34,280 bases of DNA from Candidatus Bathyarchaeota archaeon (GCA_026015035.1 JAOZHB010000032.1:1-34280); one strand, 5' to 3'; shown: positions 1 to 9,955, counted from the first letter of the stretch. Numbers and translations are program-made. The notes: generated by a model not told the origin, from the letters alone.

Positions 1-6
1 ATTTAC

Positions 7-549
7 ATGGACGAAGCGCGTTGCACCGGTTGTGCCCTCTGCACGTATGCGTGCTCCATGAAGCACTTTGGCGTCATCAACAAGGACGCTTCAAATATCC
101 AGGTGCGACAGCCTCAGATTCCCATCATCAAAGGAATCCCGGTAACATGCTCTCAGTGCCAGGTGGATGAAAGGGAGTGTGAGAAAGCATGCCCGACAAC
201 TCCGAAATCAATCACGTATGACATGAAGACCATGCACATGGTGATTAACAAGGCAACATGTCTGGGTGCGGGTTGTCTGCTATGCCAGAAGGCTTGTAAC
301 GCCAAAGCGGTAAGGTTCAACGCTGCAGTGTCTGACAAGCCCTTCGTCTGTGACCTGTGCGACACTGAAAACACCGGCAATCGGGATCCCGAGTGTATCA
401 AGATTTGCCCCTTTAGTGCTCTCAATTTTAGAGATAAAGGCGCACATCACTGGCACCGACGAAGCATTATGGAGAAGGCAGAGATGCTCGCCAAGCGAAT
501 ATACCCTATAACCAAAGAAAGCTTTTGCTTTCCTGACAGGAATTGGTAA
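7..549 (+). CDS. 4Fe-4S dicluster ferredoxin-like subunit (AOR-associated electron transfer protein), probably 5'-truncated by the window edge
   Basis: Four Cys-rich cluster motifs (CTGCALCTYAC, CSQCQVDERECEKACP, CLGAGCLLCQKAC, CDLCDTE..CIKICP). Frame is open to the window start. Lies directly upstream of AOR. Confidence 0.85.
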   Translation: MDEARCTGCALCTYACSMKHFGVINKDASNIQVRQPQIPIIKGIPVTCSQCQVDERECEKACPTTPKSITYDMKTMHMVINKATCLGAGCLLCQKACNAKAVRFNAAVSDKPFVCDLCDTENTGNRDPECIKICPFSALNFRDKGAHHWHRRSIMEKAEMLAKRIYPITKESFCFPDRNW

Positions 550-568
550 AAGGAAAGGAGGTTGTGAA

Positions 569-2404
569 ATGGCTGAAATAACGTTTTATCTGTTAGACGT
601 GGATTTAACCAACAGGACGAGCAAGAAGGTGGATGTTACCAGTGATGTCAAGATATACTGCGCTGGCAGGGGCCTGGCTAATAAGCTGATTTGGGACCTG
701 GTACCACAGGGGGCAGACCTCCTCGGTCCACAGCAGATCCTGCACCTCGGCGTCGGGCCGCTAACCGGTCTCCTCGGGGGCAATATCTCCGTTAATCACA
801 TAAGTCCCCTGACCGGCTGGGTAAACAGAGCTTATAGTGGCGGCACTTTAGGCCCCGAGATGCTGGATGCTGGGTACAACTGTGGTATCTTGTTGAAGGG
901 CAAGGCGGATACGCCGGTCTACCTGTATGTGTATGACGACAAAGTGGAGATTCGGGATGCCTCCGACCTATGGGGGCTGACGGTCACGAAGACTAATGCC
1001 AAACTGCAAGACCGCTTATTCAAGGAGACGGGCGAGATATTCAGCATGGCGACCATAGGGCCCGCCGGCGAAAACCTGGTGCGATTTGCCAATGTCGTGG
1101 TTGACGGTTTCCGCAGTGCCAGCAAGCGTGGCCCCGGCGCCACGATGGGTTCCAAGAACCTCAAGGCAGTGGTAGTGCGGGGGACCAAGGGCCGGACATA
1201 CGCCGACCATCAAAAAGTGTGGAAACTGTATAAGGCCATGACCATGAACGCTGAAAATCAGTACCTCAGTAAAGGTTCCCGACTCGATGGCATTACCGCT
1301 TGGTCCGCTAGTCATTATAGAAATCCATCCACGCTAGAGGACTTCAGTTATGGATCAGCGATGCCCGGCATCAAGAACAACCACACGCTTTGGGTCCCCG
1401 AGTGTGACAACTACAACTACAAAGACTTTCTTATGCGATACAAGCTCTGGTCACACGCCTGCCCGGGGTGCATCCAACCCTGCTACCTGTCCTCCTTCAA
1501 AAACCTGCCCGCACCCCTTGGAGCCGTGGTTTGCAAGCACTTATACGATAACTCGGGTGGGTGCTCCCTAAACTGGATGCTTAAAACCTACGAGGAGCAG
1601 TCCGTGGTAGCAGCTGCGCTGGAAGAACTGGGCATGGACGGGGAAGAGGTAGGCGGAATCGTCGCCTGGGCCATGGACCTCTATGAGCATGGCATCATCA
1701 CTCAGGCGGACCTCGGTGGTATTGACCTCAAGTGGGGCGACCTGGATGCTGCCTTGGAACTATTGAAGAAGATAGCCTGCCGAGAGGGGAAGGCGCCCAA
1801 CGCCTTGGCTGATGGCTTCTGGCGAGCCGAAAAGGTCTTTGGCGAGGAGTCCATCTGGTATGCCTACGAGGTTCACGGCTGCGCCATGGATACCCAGGAA
1901 ATGCGGACCGGCACGAATAGATTCAGATATCCCTCGAACCATACTGGCGCCCGCAAGGGCGAAATGAGAGACATGAGTGAGTCGCTGACCCAGTGTAATA
2001 CCATTAGAAGACACATGGTGAATGCATTCGGCAGTTGGGAGGAAGCGGTTCGCCTGTTCCTAAATGCTGCCTGCGGCTGGAATATGACTATTGACGATGT
2101 CTGGGACATGAACTGGAGATACTACTTCTTCAACCGGGCCATAAGCCACCGTGAGGGCTTCAACGTCCCCTTGGGCAGTGCCGATGTCCTGCCCATTCGG
2201 GCCTACACGGAAACCGTTACCGACAAATACGGTACTAAGTATCTGGTAGACGAGTCTTACTGGCGGTCAACCGAGTGGCCGGACTTTTTGGAGAAGGAAT
2301 GTAAGTTGAACAGGGACGGTTCGCTACCCAGAAGTGAGCTGGTGCGTCTTGGGCTTGACTTCGTTATCCCGGTACTTGATCCTTTGGGAGTCATAGGTCC
2401 ATAA
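569..2404 (+). CDS. Aldehyde ferredoxin oxidoreductase family protein (tungsten/molybdopterin enzyme)
   Basis: AOR-type motifs SKRGPGATMGSKNLKAVVVRGT and CPGCIQPC; ~611 aa; SD-like aaaggagg upstream. Confidence 0.92.
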   Translation: MAEITFYLLDVDLTNRTSKKVDVTSDVKIYCAGRGLANKLIWDLVPQGADLLGPQQILHLGVGPLTGLLGGNISVNHISPLTGWVNRAYSGGTLGPEMLDAGYNCGILLKGKADTPVYLYVYDDKVEIRDASDLWGLTVTKTNAKLQDRLFKETGEIFSMATIGPAGENLVRFANVVVDGFRSASKRGPGATMGSKNLKAVVVRGTKGRTYADHQKVWKLYKAMTMNAENQYLSKGSRLDGITAWSASHYRNPSTLEDFSYGSAMPGIKNNHTLWVPECDNYNYKDFLMRYKLWSHACPGCIQPCYLSSFKNLPAPLGAVVCKHLYDNSGGCSLNWMLKTYEEQSVVAAALEELGMDGEEVGGIVAWAMDLYEHGIITQADLGGIDLKWGDLDAALELLKKIACREGKAPNALADGFWRAEKVFGEESIWYAYEVHGCAMDTQEMRTGTNRFRYPSNHTGARKGEMRDMSESLTQCNTIRRHMVNAFGSWEEAVRLFLNAACGWNMTIDDVWDMNWRYYFFNRAISHREGFNVPLGSADVLPIRAYTETVTDKYGTKYLVDESYWRSTEWPDFLEKECKLNRDGSLPRSELVRLGLDFVIPVLDPLGVIGP

Positions 2405-2776
2405 ACGACCACTCGGGGAACCAGAAGAACAAGATGATTCTCTGGCTAGGCTGTTGTCCACATCATGTCAAGATACGTTCAGAGAACAGTAGCGGGCTGA
2501 AAAAGGAGTATCCATGAATCAAGGCGATAGTCCACCCAGAGTGTAGACCGGAGGTGAGTGCCATGGTCGATGAAGTTCTCAGATCTGACGCGCGCGCACA
2601 GTGGTTATAGGTTGTATCCCGGCGGTCAAGGTAATAACATATATCGTGGGACTTGGTGGACTATTAACCAAGAGAGTATTAATATATGATGGGCTAAGCC
2701 TGATGTTCACAGAACTCAAGGTCAGGAAAGACCCCAATTGTGAGCAGGGTTGTCAGTTAGGAGGCAAGGAATAAGA

Positions 2777-3076
2777 ATGGGCATTATAACGGTAAAACTT
2801 CCTTTATCGTATGTGCAGTCTTTTACCGATGACACGGACTTTGTGCAGTTAACACTGGACGTAGTTGAAGTACGCGGAAGCACAGTTGGCGAGTGCCTTA
2901 ACCATTTGGTTAAGCAGTTCCCCGACATGAAGAAACAGCTTTTCACTAAATCTGGTAACTTGTTCGATAATATTATCATCTCTGTTAATGGAGAGAGTGC
3001 CTACCCGGAGCAACTGGCTAAGTCAGTGAAAGATGGGGATGAGCTTAACATAGTATTCATGATTAGCGGTGGGTAA
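2777..3076 (+). CDS. MoaD/ThiS-family ubiquitin-like sulfur carrier
   Basis: Small beta-grasp-like protein ending in GG (ISGG). ATG at 2777 with AGGAGG at 2759-2764; the listed ORF start at 2750 is probably too early. Confidence 0.8.
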   Translation: MGIITVKLPLSYVQSFTDDTDFVQLTLDVVEVRGSTVGECLNHLVKQFPDMKKQLFTKSGNLFDNIIISVNGESAYPEQLAKSVKDGDELNIVFMISGG

Positions 3077-3107
3077 ACGCGCACTTCGCTTGGCATCCCA
3101 TTGAGCA

Positions 3108-3117
3108 ACGCGCGCGT
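3108..3117. repeat. GC palindrome ACGCGCGCGT
   Basis: Direct reading; ~30 nt past the MoaD-like gene. Confidence 0.85.
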
Positions 3118-3261
3118 GCTCCTGATAAGAACAGTAAAAACTGAAAAATGAAGCTAACTAGCTACCCTTTCGAAAGACGGCACGCCTATCAGCTAGCTAT
3201 TCGAATTCATATAACTATGAAACGGGTTATATGCAAGTTCAATCCATCTGAATCTATATAC

Positions 3262-3275
3262 TTTAGCTAGCTAAA
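3262..3275. repeat. TAGC-array element: perfect 14-bp palindrome TTTAGCTAGCTAAA
   Basis: Direct reading; stops at 4-nt spacing on both strands. Confidence 0.9.
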
Positions 3276-3646
3276 CCGTCCCAGGATATTGAGTTCAATA
3301 CGCTAAACGGTTGAACGCCATGAGGAGACAGGTCGACACACTCAACAGCACATGGTCCACGACTGCCTAAGCAGCTTCGAGCCATGCCAATCGAACCCCA
3401 CCTCATGTAAAACTAGCAAGAACGTCGACTTCGCATACATTGTTAGTATCTTTTGTAGTATCTGGGAACTGAATAAGGGAAGCAGATATTCTATTGTTCT
3501 ATTCACCTCTTGAAACCTTATTGAAATAGATGTACAATTAGGAGTGTAGCTAGCTTCTATGTGCAGAATTTCAATAACGCCTCGCTAACCATAGTAGGTC
3601 TTATATGGGTCTTGTCCTCGTTTTTTGGTTAAGGAGGACTTTACTT

Positions 3647-5311
3647 TTGAGAGGAGGGCAAATAGTAGCGAAAATCCTGAAGATTGAAGGAACCGACTTT
3701 GTCTCCCACTACCCCAGTGTTGGTAGTGTTATCGGGGACGTAGCAGATGAGGGCGTCAGAGTACTAACGACGCGACATGAGAGAACCGCCATAGCAATGG
3801 CAGATGCTTATACGAGATATTCGATGGGACATAAGCACGGGGTGGCCATGAGTCAAAGTGGTCATGCCGCTCACAACCTAATGGGCGGTATGGGACAGGC
3901 CTTCGATGACCTTTCCCCCATACTGATGATGCCCGCAGGCTCTCGAATGAACCAACTTGAGAAGAGGCGGTGGGACTCAGCTGCTAACTATACGTGTGTC
4001 ACCAAATGGAGCGCACGCCTTGATACTGCCGTGAACATCCCCGGTCTCATGAGTATGGCTTTCACTAGGTTGAGGACGGGAAGGCCAGCGCCCGTTCTTC
4101 TTGAGATGATGCGTGACGCCTTAATGGGGGAGATTCAAGATTCGGACTTCAACTACGAGCCTGTGAAAGGCTGGAAATACCAGGGAGATCCTCATGATGT
4201 TGAGATCGCTGTACGCGCGCTCCTGAATGCCAAGAGACCTGTGCTTTATGTAGGCGATGGCGTGCTTCGAGCGGATGCGGCTGAAGACTTTAGAGCGTTT
4301 GCTGAACTCGTTCAAGCACCGGTCATCACCAACTTAAAGGGTAAGAGTGCGTTTCCAGAGGATCATCCGCTCTCCGTGGGGTTACGCGGAAGGGCGCTCT
4401 GGATGTGCATGAGTCGGGCTGACCTCGTCTTTGGCATTGGAACCAGTCTGTCTGGTGCACATGGAACGCCGATACCACTTGGAAAGAAAATCGTGTTATG
4501 CAACATCGGCGAGTACGATGTCAACATGTATCAGAGAGCGAACCTCGCGGTCATCGGGGACGCGAAACTGGTGCTCCGTCAACTGATTGAGGAGGTCAAG
4601 AAGCAGACTAACGGCGGCGGCGTCAAGAGAAACGATGAACTTGAGACGGAAATTGCACGGGAAAAAAGGCTTCAATTGAAAGAATGGCTGCCCAAACTTA
4701 CCTCAAACAAGAAGCCCATTAACCCGTACCGGGTTATTTGGGATATGATGCATACGTTTGATAGAACGAATTTGGCTATCACTCATGAATCGGGTAGCCC
4801 GCGAGAACAGTTGGGCGCCATCTGGGAATCCCTTCTTCCGAGAAGTTTTCTAGGATGGGGACATACGACAAACCTGGGTTTCTCGTGGGGTGCAGCCATG
4901 GCTGCTAAGCTTATGTGGCCAGAGAAACTCTCCGTAAACTGGGTTGGAGACGCCGCGATGGGTCACAACGCGATGGACTTAGAGACGTCGTTGCGGGAAA
5001 ACCTACCGATATTGACCGTTCTTAGCAACAACTCAGGCTATGCCACCTACGGTCCAAGGGGACGGTCAAGGCTGCCCGCAGCCGTCAAGATGGTGTCTCC
5101 CAGTAACGTAATAAGCTATGCCACCATGGCTGAAGGGTTAGGCTGTTACAGCGAGAGAATTGAAGAGCCCGATGAGGTAATACCCGCATTGAAGCGGGGG
5201 ATCAAAGAAGTTAACGCAGGAAGACCCGCCCTCATTGAAGTGATAACCGACTGGGAGTCAACACGGATAAGCTACCAAATTCCGAACGAGTATCAACCTG
5301 GGAAGCTGTAA
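3647..5311 (+). CDS. Thiamine-diphosphate-dependent enzyme, acetolactate synthase/decarboxylase-like
   Basis: N-terminal catalytic-Glu context TRHERTAIAMADAY; ThDP motif GDAAMG...LSNN. Probable TTG start at 3647 with AAGGAGG at 3631-3637; ORF track start is 3605. Confidence 0.85.
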   Translation: MRGGQIVAKILKIEGTDFVSHYPSVGSVIGDVADEGVRVLTTRHERTAIAMADAYTRYSMGHKHGVAMSQSGHAAHNLMGGMGQAFDDLSPILMMPAGSRMNQLEKRRWDSAANYTCVTKWSARLDTAVNIPGLMSMAFTRLRTGRPAPVLLEMMRDALMGEIQDSDFNYEPVKGWKYQGDPHDVEIAVRALLNAKRPVLYVGDGVLRADAAEDFRAFAELVQAPVITNLKGKSAFPEDHPLSVGLRGRALWMCMSRADLVFGIGTSLSGAHGTPIPLGKKIVLCNIGEYDVNMYQRANLAVIGDAKLVLRQLIEEVKKQTNGGGVKRNDELETEIAREKRLQLKEWLPKLTSNKKPINPYRVIWDMMHTFDRTNLAITHESGSPREQLGAIWESLLPRSFLGWGHTTNLGFSWGAAMAAKLMWPEKLSVNWVGDAAMGHNAMDLETSLRENLPILTVLSNNSGYATYGPRGRSRLPAAVKMVSPSNVISYATMAEGLGCYSERIEEPDEVIPALKRGIKEVNAGRPALIEVITDWESTRISYQIPNEYQPGKL

Positions 5312-5451
5312 AACCCTTAATATCACCTATTCCCTTTTTCCCTTAGCTAACCTATCGCCTGAATAAGAAATCAATTTTGAAGTGTAAAGCTAGTTCACCT
5401 TTTAAGAAAAACCTTCGCTAAAAACAGGGTAGCTAACTCGATTGTCAAATA

Positions 5452-5458
5452 AAAAAAG
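5452..5458 (-). terminator. Possible oligo-T terminator of the minus-strand enolase-superfamily gene
   Basis: Seven consecutive A on + strand (T on minus) ~30 nt past the stop at 5486. Confidence 0.35.
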
Positions 5459-5481
5459 GAGAAAGATCGCGATTAACGCTG

Positions 5482-5492
5482 CTAGCTAGCTA
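5482..5492 (-). repeat. TAGC-array element (TAGCTAGCTAG on minus strand) overlapping the stop of the 5486-6709 gene
   Basis: Direct reading of gctagctagcta. Confidence 0.9.
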
Positions 5493-6709
5493 TCGAAGTA
5501 GGTTTCTCCTTCCTTGAGACGCTTTCTAACCGCCTGCTCATTCAGCTCTATTCCCATTCCTGGTTTATCTGGCACTTCAATGAAACCGTCCTTGACTGCG
5601 TTCTTCGGAAGCCCCTTCACTAGGCCATCCCACTCAGCACCGACGTTGGGTAACTCGAAAGCGATGTAGTTTTGAGGTAATGTAGCTGAAACTTGGATGA
5701 GTGCTGCGAGGCCTATGGGGCCGTCGCCTATCCCGTGGGGTGCAATCAGGATCCCGTGCATGTCGGCGTATTCCGCTACCCACTTGAGTTCCATGATGCC
5801 CCCGACGTCGCAGGGGTCTGGCCCAATTATGTCAACCGAATGCTTCTCTATTAGGCCTTGGAATCCTTGTCTGAGATAGATCTGTTCACCGGTGTGGATG
5901 GGTGTGCTGGTGCTCTGAGTCACGGTGCGGTAGATGTCGGGAAGGGTGTAGGGGGTGTAGTCTCCTGTGATCATGTCCTCTAGCCACATAACATTCAGTG
6001 GCTCCAAGGCCTTTGCAAGCCTAATGGCGTCAGGTACTTTCCAGCCGGGGCCACAGTCCAATGCAAGCCCTACCTCATCTCCCAGGGCCTCCTTTAATGC
6101 TTTCACGCAGGCTATTGTATGCTTCAATCCACGTTCAGTGGTGAGTCCCGTTTGATAGAGATAGGGTTGAGTCGGAGGTAAGGGCTGTTCTCCATAATGG
6201 TATTCAGGAAACGTGGAAGCCATCGTTGAATGAAAGCCGATGCCCCACTTCATGATGGTGAAGCCTCCAGGTAACTTCTTCCTTTCACTCGCGTGATTGT
6301 AATAATCTTCTGGGGACGTACCCTCCCGACGTAAGCCGCTGGGAGAATAGGGCATGTCTCCACCGTTGTAAACCCTCACTTTATCTCGGACTTTACCCCC
6401 CAAAAGTCTGTAAACCGGGACACCGGCCGTTTTTCCAGCGATGTCCCAAAGAGCCATCTCGATGGCGCTGACACTGCTTCCCCAGGGCTTGAAGGCTCCA
6501 AGGCGGCGTATTCGAAGCATCACTCTTTCCACGTTAGTGGGGTCCTGCTCAAGAATGTACCGTTTATAATACAGAACATGCGGTTTCAAATAAGAGTGTT
6601 TTGACGCCTCCACTTGGGCAAGGCCACTGATTCCTTCATCAGTGTCTATTCGTACCAATAGCGCGTGTAAATCGCTTATTACCATGCATTTAAGATTCGT
6701 TATCTTCAT
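5486..6709 (-). CDS. Enolase superfamily (mandelate racemase/RspA-ManD-like sugar-acid dehydratase)
   Basis: Enolase-superfamily organisation: N-terminal capping domain, ...WLEDMITGDY..., PIHTGEQIY, DIIGPDPCDVGGI, LIAPHGIGDGPIG. Confidence 0.88.
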   Translation of the reverse strand: MKITNLKCMVISDLHALLVRIDTDEGISGLAQVEASKHSYLKPHVLYYKRYILEQDPTNVERVMLRIRRLGAFKPWGSSVSAIEMALWDIAGKTAGVPVYRLLGGKVRDKVRVYNGGDMPYSPSGLRREGTSPEDYYNHASERKKLPGGFTIMKWGIGFHSTMASTFPEYHYGEQPLPPTQPYLYQTGLTTERGLKHTIACVKALKEALGDEVGLALDCGPGWKVPDAIRLAKALEPLNVMWLEDMITGDYTPYTLPDIYRTVTQSTSTPIHTGEQIYLRQGFQGLIEKHSVDIIGPDPCDVGGIMELKWVAEYADMHGILIAPHGIGDGPIGLAALIQVSATLPQNYIAFELPNVGAEWDGLVKGLPKNAVKDGFIEVPDKPGMGIELNEQAVRKRLKEGETYFDS

Positions 6710-6876
6710 CTGGGGCCTCTCACCTTCTTACTTACTATCTTATGACGTTTCCAAATAAGCTTTTCAGCTAGCTAGGTGTAGTTTAGACTGTTCTTTTGGT
6801 AAAAAAGTCATTTAGTTAGCCACTAAGCGTAACTAGCCAGTATTCGTACACAGGTTTTCTTGGTTACTTGTAAGAC

Positions 6877-6883
6877 TTATATA
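6877..6883 (+). promoter_or_regulatory. TATA-box-like promoter for the second ThDP enzyme gene
   Basis: TTATATA ~35-40 nt before ATG 6918, archaeal promoter spacing. Confidence 0.4.
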
Positions 6884-6917
6884 CCATGTTAAAAGAATAG
6901 TACGAAGGCGAATTAAA

Positions 6918-8543
6918 ATGAATGGAATAGAAGCAGTAGCAGAGATCCTTAGGCTTGAGGGAGTGCCATTCGTTGCGTGCGAAGGAGCCGCACCGATACC
7001 CGATTATTGCGCTGACGTTGGTCTCAGGATAATCAATTGCAGACAGGAGCGGGTGGCCGTCGATATAGCCCATGGCTACGCGAGGGTCAGTCAGAATCCA
7101 GGGGTTTGCTCGATGATGGGTACGGGAGGAATCGAGAATTCTTTCGCTGGCGTGGCTCATGCTTGGGAAGACCTTGTGCCGATCCTTGTGCTACCTGGTG
7201 GTATTAGTCGACTACGGAAAGGCAGTCGCGACTTTGAAGCCGTCAACAGTTATCTCAGGGTCACGAAGTGGGCTCAAAGCATCAACTTCACGTCACGCGT
7301 GCCAGAGATGATGCGCCGCGCCTTCACCTATTTGCGGTGTGGAAGGCCTGGGCCGGTGCTTCTGGAGCTTCTTGGAGAGCTGCGAAGTGAAGAACTCAGC
7401 AGTCCACTCGAATACAAGCCTGTTGCGGGTTGGAGACCGGCTGGAAACCCCCGTGACGTGGAGGTTGCAGTCAAGGCACTGTTGGCCGCGAAGAACCCAT
7501 TGATTTACGTGGGGACAGGAGTTTATCGCGCAAAGGCTGAAGAGGAATTGAAGACGTTTGTTGAACTCGTTCAACAGCCCGTCATGACTACGATGAACGC
7601 TAAGGGCGCGTTTCCAGAGAATCATCCCTTGTCTGTGGGCTTCATACGCGGGGAGCCAACGGAATATTTCCTGGGAAAAGCTGATCTGATCTTCGGCATA
7701 GGGGCGAGTTTCAATAGACACTTCACGGCATTGATGGTTCCCGCTGGCAAGAAAATCATCCAGACAGCGTGTATCGACGAATATGACCTTAATAGGGAGT
7801 ATCCAGTGGATCACGCTGTCATTGGTGACGCGAAACTGGTTCTCACACAGTTGATTGCCGAGGTGAAGAAGCAGGCTGGTGCGATACGGGAGAAAGGTGC
7901 GCTGAAAAAAGAGATTGCGGACGCCAAGGAGACGCACTTGCAGAACTGGATGCAGTGGCTGACATCAGATGAAAAACCGATCAATCCTTACAGAGTCATG
8001 TGGGATGTGATGAACACGATCGATCGGGATAAATCAATTGTGACACACGACGCGGGTAATCCCCGAGATCAATTGAGTTCGTTCTGGGAGACAACGGTTC
8101 CCCACGGCTATATCGGCTGGGGCCACGTTACCACTCTTGGCTTCGGGTTGGGAGCTGCAATCGGTGCCGCGCTCGCGATGCCTGATCGACTCTCCATTAA
8201 CTTCATCGGCGACGCGTCCATTGGTCAAGTAGGCATGGACATGGAGACTCCAGTCAGAACGAAGATCCCGATGATGACCATCATCCTCAACAACGGGCAA
8301 TACGGTGGATACGATCGTTATCACCGCCATCCAGAAACATACCTGGTCACCGGAGATTATACAAAGGTCGCTGAAGGATTAGGAGCCTACGCGGAGCGGA
8401 TTGATGAACCGGATGAAGTGATCCCTGCGGTCAAGCGTGGCATGAAGAAGGTTGACGCTGGAGGATATGCCGTCTTAGAAATGATGACTGCCAACTTCCC
8501 CAAGTTTCCGTCCTTCGCTGGTTATCCAGCGAGGAGAAGGTAG
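6918..8543 (+). CDS. Thiamine-diphosphate-dependent enzyme, paralog of 3647-5311
   Basis: CRQERVAVDIAHGYAR, GDASIG...ILNN ThDP motif; colinear similarity to the upstream paralog, e.g. AEGLGAYAERIDEPDEVIPAVKRGMKKV. Confidence 0.88.
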   Translation: MNGIEAVAEILRLEGVPFVACEGAAPIPDYCADVGLRIINCRQERVAVDIAHGYARVSQNPGVCSMMGTGGIENSFAGVAHAWEDLVPILVLPGGISRLRKGSRDFEAVNSYLRVTKWAQSINFTSRVPEMMRRAFTYLRCGRPGPVLLELLGELRSEELSSPLEYKPVAGWRPAGNPRDVEVAVKALLAAKNPLIYVGTGVYRAKAEEELKTFVELVQQPVMTTMNAKGAFPENHPLSVGFIRGEPTEYFLGKADLIFGIGASFNRHFTALMVPAGKKIIQTACIDEYDLNREYPVDHAVIGDAKLVLTQLIAEVKKQAGAIREKGALKKEIADAKETHLQNWMQWLTSDEKPINPYRVMWDVMNTIDRDKSIVTHDAGNPRDQLSSFWETTVPHGYIGWGHVTTLGFGLGAAIGAALAMPDRLSINFIGDASIGQVGMDMETPVRTKIPMMTIILNNGQYGGYDRYHRHPETYLVTGDYTKVAEGLGAYAERIDEPDEVIPAVKRGMKKVDAGGYAVLEMMTANFPKFPSFAGYPARRR

Positions 8544-8586
8544 TATCCAGTAGTGAGATGCTAGAGCTCTGTAGTTAACCCTCACC

Positions 8587-8609
8587 TTTTTTATTTTTTT
8601 TCTTTTTTT
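8587..8609 (+). terminator. T-rich archaeal-type terminator for the second ThDP enzyme gene
   Basis: ttttttattttttttcttttttt ~45 nt past stop 8543, between convergent genes. Confidence 0.6.
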
Positions 8610-9897
8610 ATTTACTCGATGACGAGGTAGTGGATAATCTACCTGGCTGTTGGGCCACTCCTAGCAAGTCCATCATCAAGAGGGCATATACCTTCGTGCT
8701 GTCTATGAGCCCATCGATAGTGACATACTCATTATAGGTGTGGGTGTTTCCTCCGCGACCAATGCCATAACTAACGAATGGTCGGTCAGGATACTTCAAA
8801 TTAAACCATCCGTGGTCGCTTGACCCCCCTGTCGGTCCTGTAGCAATAGTGGGTGTGAAGCCCAGCACCTTCGCCACAGACCTCTGAAGAGCCTTGACGA
8901 GCGGAGAGTCAGGTACCGACACGGAGAAATTCATCCACCTCTCGGGGTTCCAGGCTACTTCGGCATCAAACTCTGGGTCTTCCGTCTTCAACTCGTCTAC
9001 GATGGCCTGGATCTCTGTCTGACCACTTTCAAAGGTTTCGTGCTGTGGTATGAGCCTCCTATCTATTTGGACTGTGCATATGTCTGGGACGTTGTTCCCC
9101 GTGGTAAAGGCGTGGACTAGGTTAATCGAGAACCGTGCCCTGCCTTCGATCTCCACATCTCCAGCCTTAAACTTCAACCTTCGGTTGTTAACCTCGTGCC
9201 TCAGCTTCTCAAGACGTAAGATAAGCTTCGCACCTTGGACGGCGGCGTTCAAACCCTGATCATTGCGTCCCGTATGCTGTGTTCTTCCCTTCACGGTGAT
9301 CCTGTAGTAACCACGACCATTGCTTGCTATACCCATGGTTTTTCCGTCACCGCCGCCCCCTGCATATAGGAGATAATCTGTGTCGCAGAGGCCCTCATCC
9401 ACGACGTACTTCATACCCCGGTGGCCGCCGAACTCCTCGTCGCAGACAAAGGCAAAGACGATGTCTCCGTTTAGAGTCACCCCCGCATCCTTTATCGCCT
9501 TTATAGCAAACAACAAGGGTGGTATCGGGAACTCATGATCGTTAACCCCACGCCCATATATCCGGTTGCCTACAATGGCTCCGCTGAAGGGTCCGTAAGT
9601 CCATTTCGTAATATCCCCCGCAGGTACCGTATCGTAGTGGGCGTAAACGGTGAGGGAAGGCTTACCCGTTTTACCGTAATAATGCCCCATCACGTTTGGT
9701 CTATCCACGATCTGTTGTACAATTCTTACGTCATCCAGGTTGAACTTCGCGGCTTCCTTGACAAGAAACTCGCCTTTCTCTTTTTCTTCACCCGAATAGC
9801 TGGGTATTTGAACAAGCTTCTGCATTAAAGCTACAATCTCGTCCCTGGATTGGTCTATCAGTTTAATAACACTTTGTTCAAGTACAGATAAGGGCAT
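8608..9897 (-). CDS. M20-family metallopeptidase/deacylase (ArgE/DapE/ACY1-like)
   Basis: VYAHYDTVPAG, GRGVNDHEFP, FVCDEEFGGHRG, SSDHGW motifs. Confidence 0.88.
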   Translation of the reverse strand: MPLSVLEQSVIKLIDQSRDEIVALMQKLVQIPSYSGEEKEKGEFLVKEAAKFNLDDVRIVQQIVDRPNVMGHYYGKTGKPSLTVYAHYDTVPAGDITKWTYGPFSGAIVGNRIYGRGVNDHEFPIPPLLFAIKAIKDAGVTLNGDIVFAFVCDEEFGGHRGMKYVVDEGLCDTDYLLYAGGGGDGKTMGIASNGRGYYRITVKGRTQHTGRNDQGLNAAVQGAKLILRLEKLRHEVNNRRLKFKAGDVEIEGRARFSINLVHAFTTGNNVPDICTVQIDRRLIPQHETFESGQTEIQAIVDELKTEDPEFDAEVAWNPERWMNFSVSVPDSPLVKALQRSVAKVLGFTPTIATGPTGGSSDHGWFNLKYPDRPFVSYGIGRGGNTHTYNEYVTIDGLIDSTKVYALLMMDLLGVAQQPGRLSTTSSSSK

Positions 9898-9955
9898 ATC
9901 ATTCCCTCCTTACCATTAGCCAGCATTAAGGATATATCTTCTTCTCCCCTGTACC

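Noticed and set aside
7293-7937. 214-aa minus-strand ORF
   Set aside because: Antisense shadow of the ThDP enzyme CDS; composition not protein-like.
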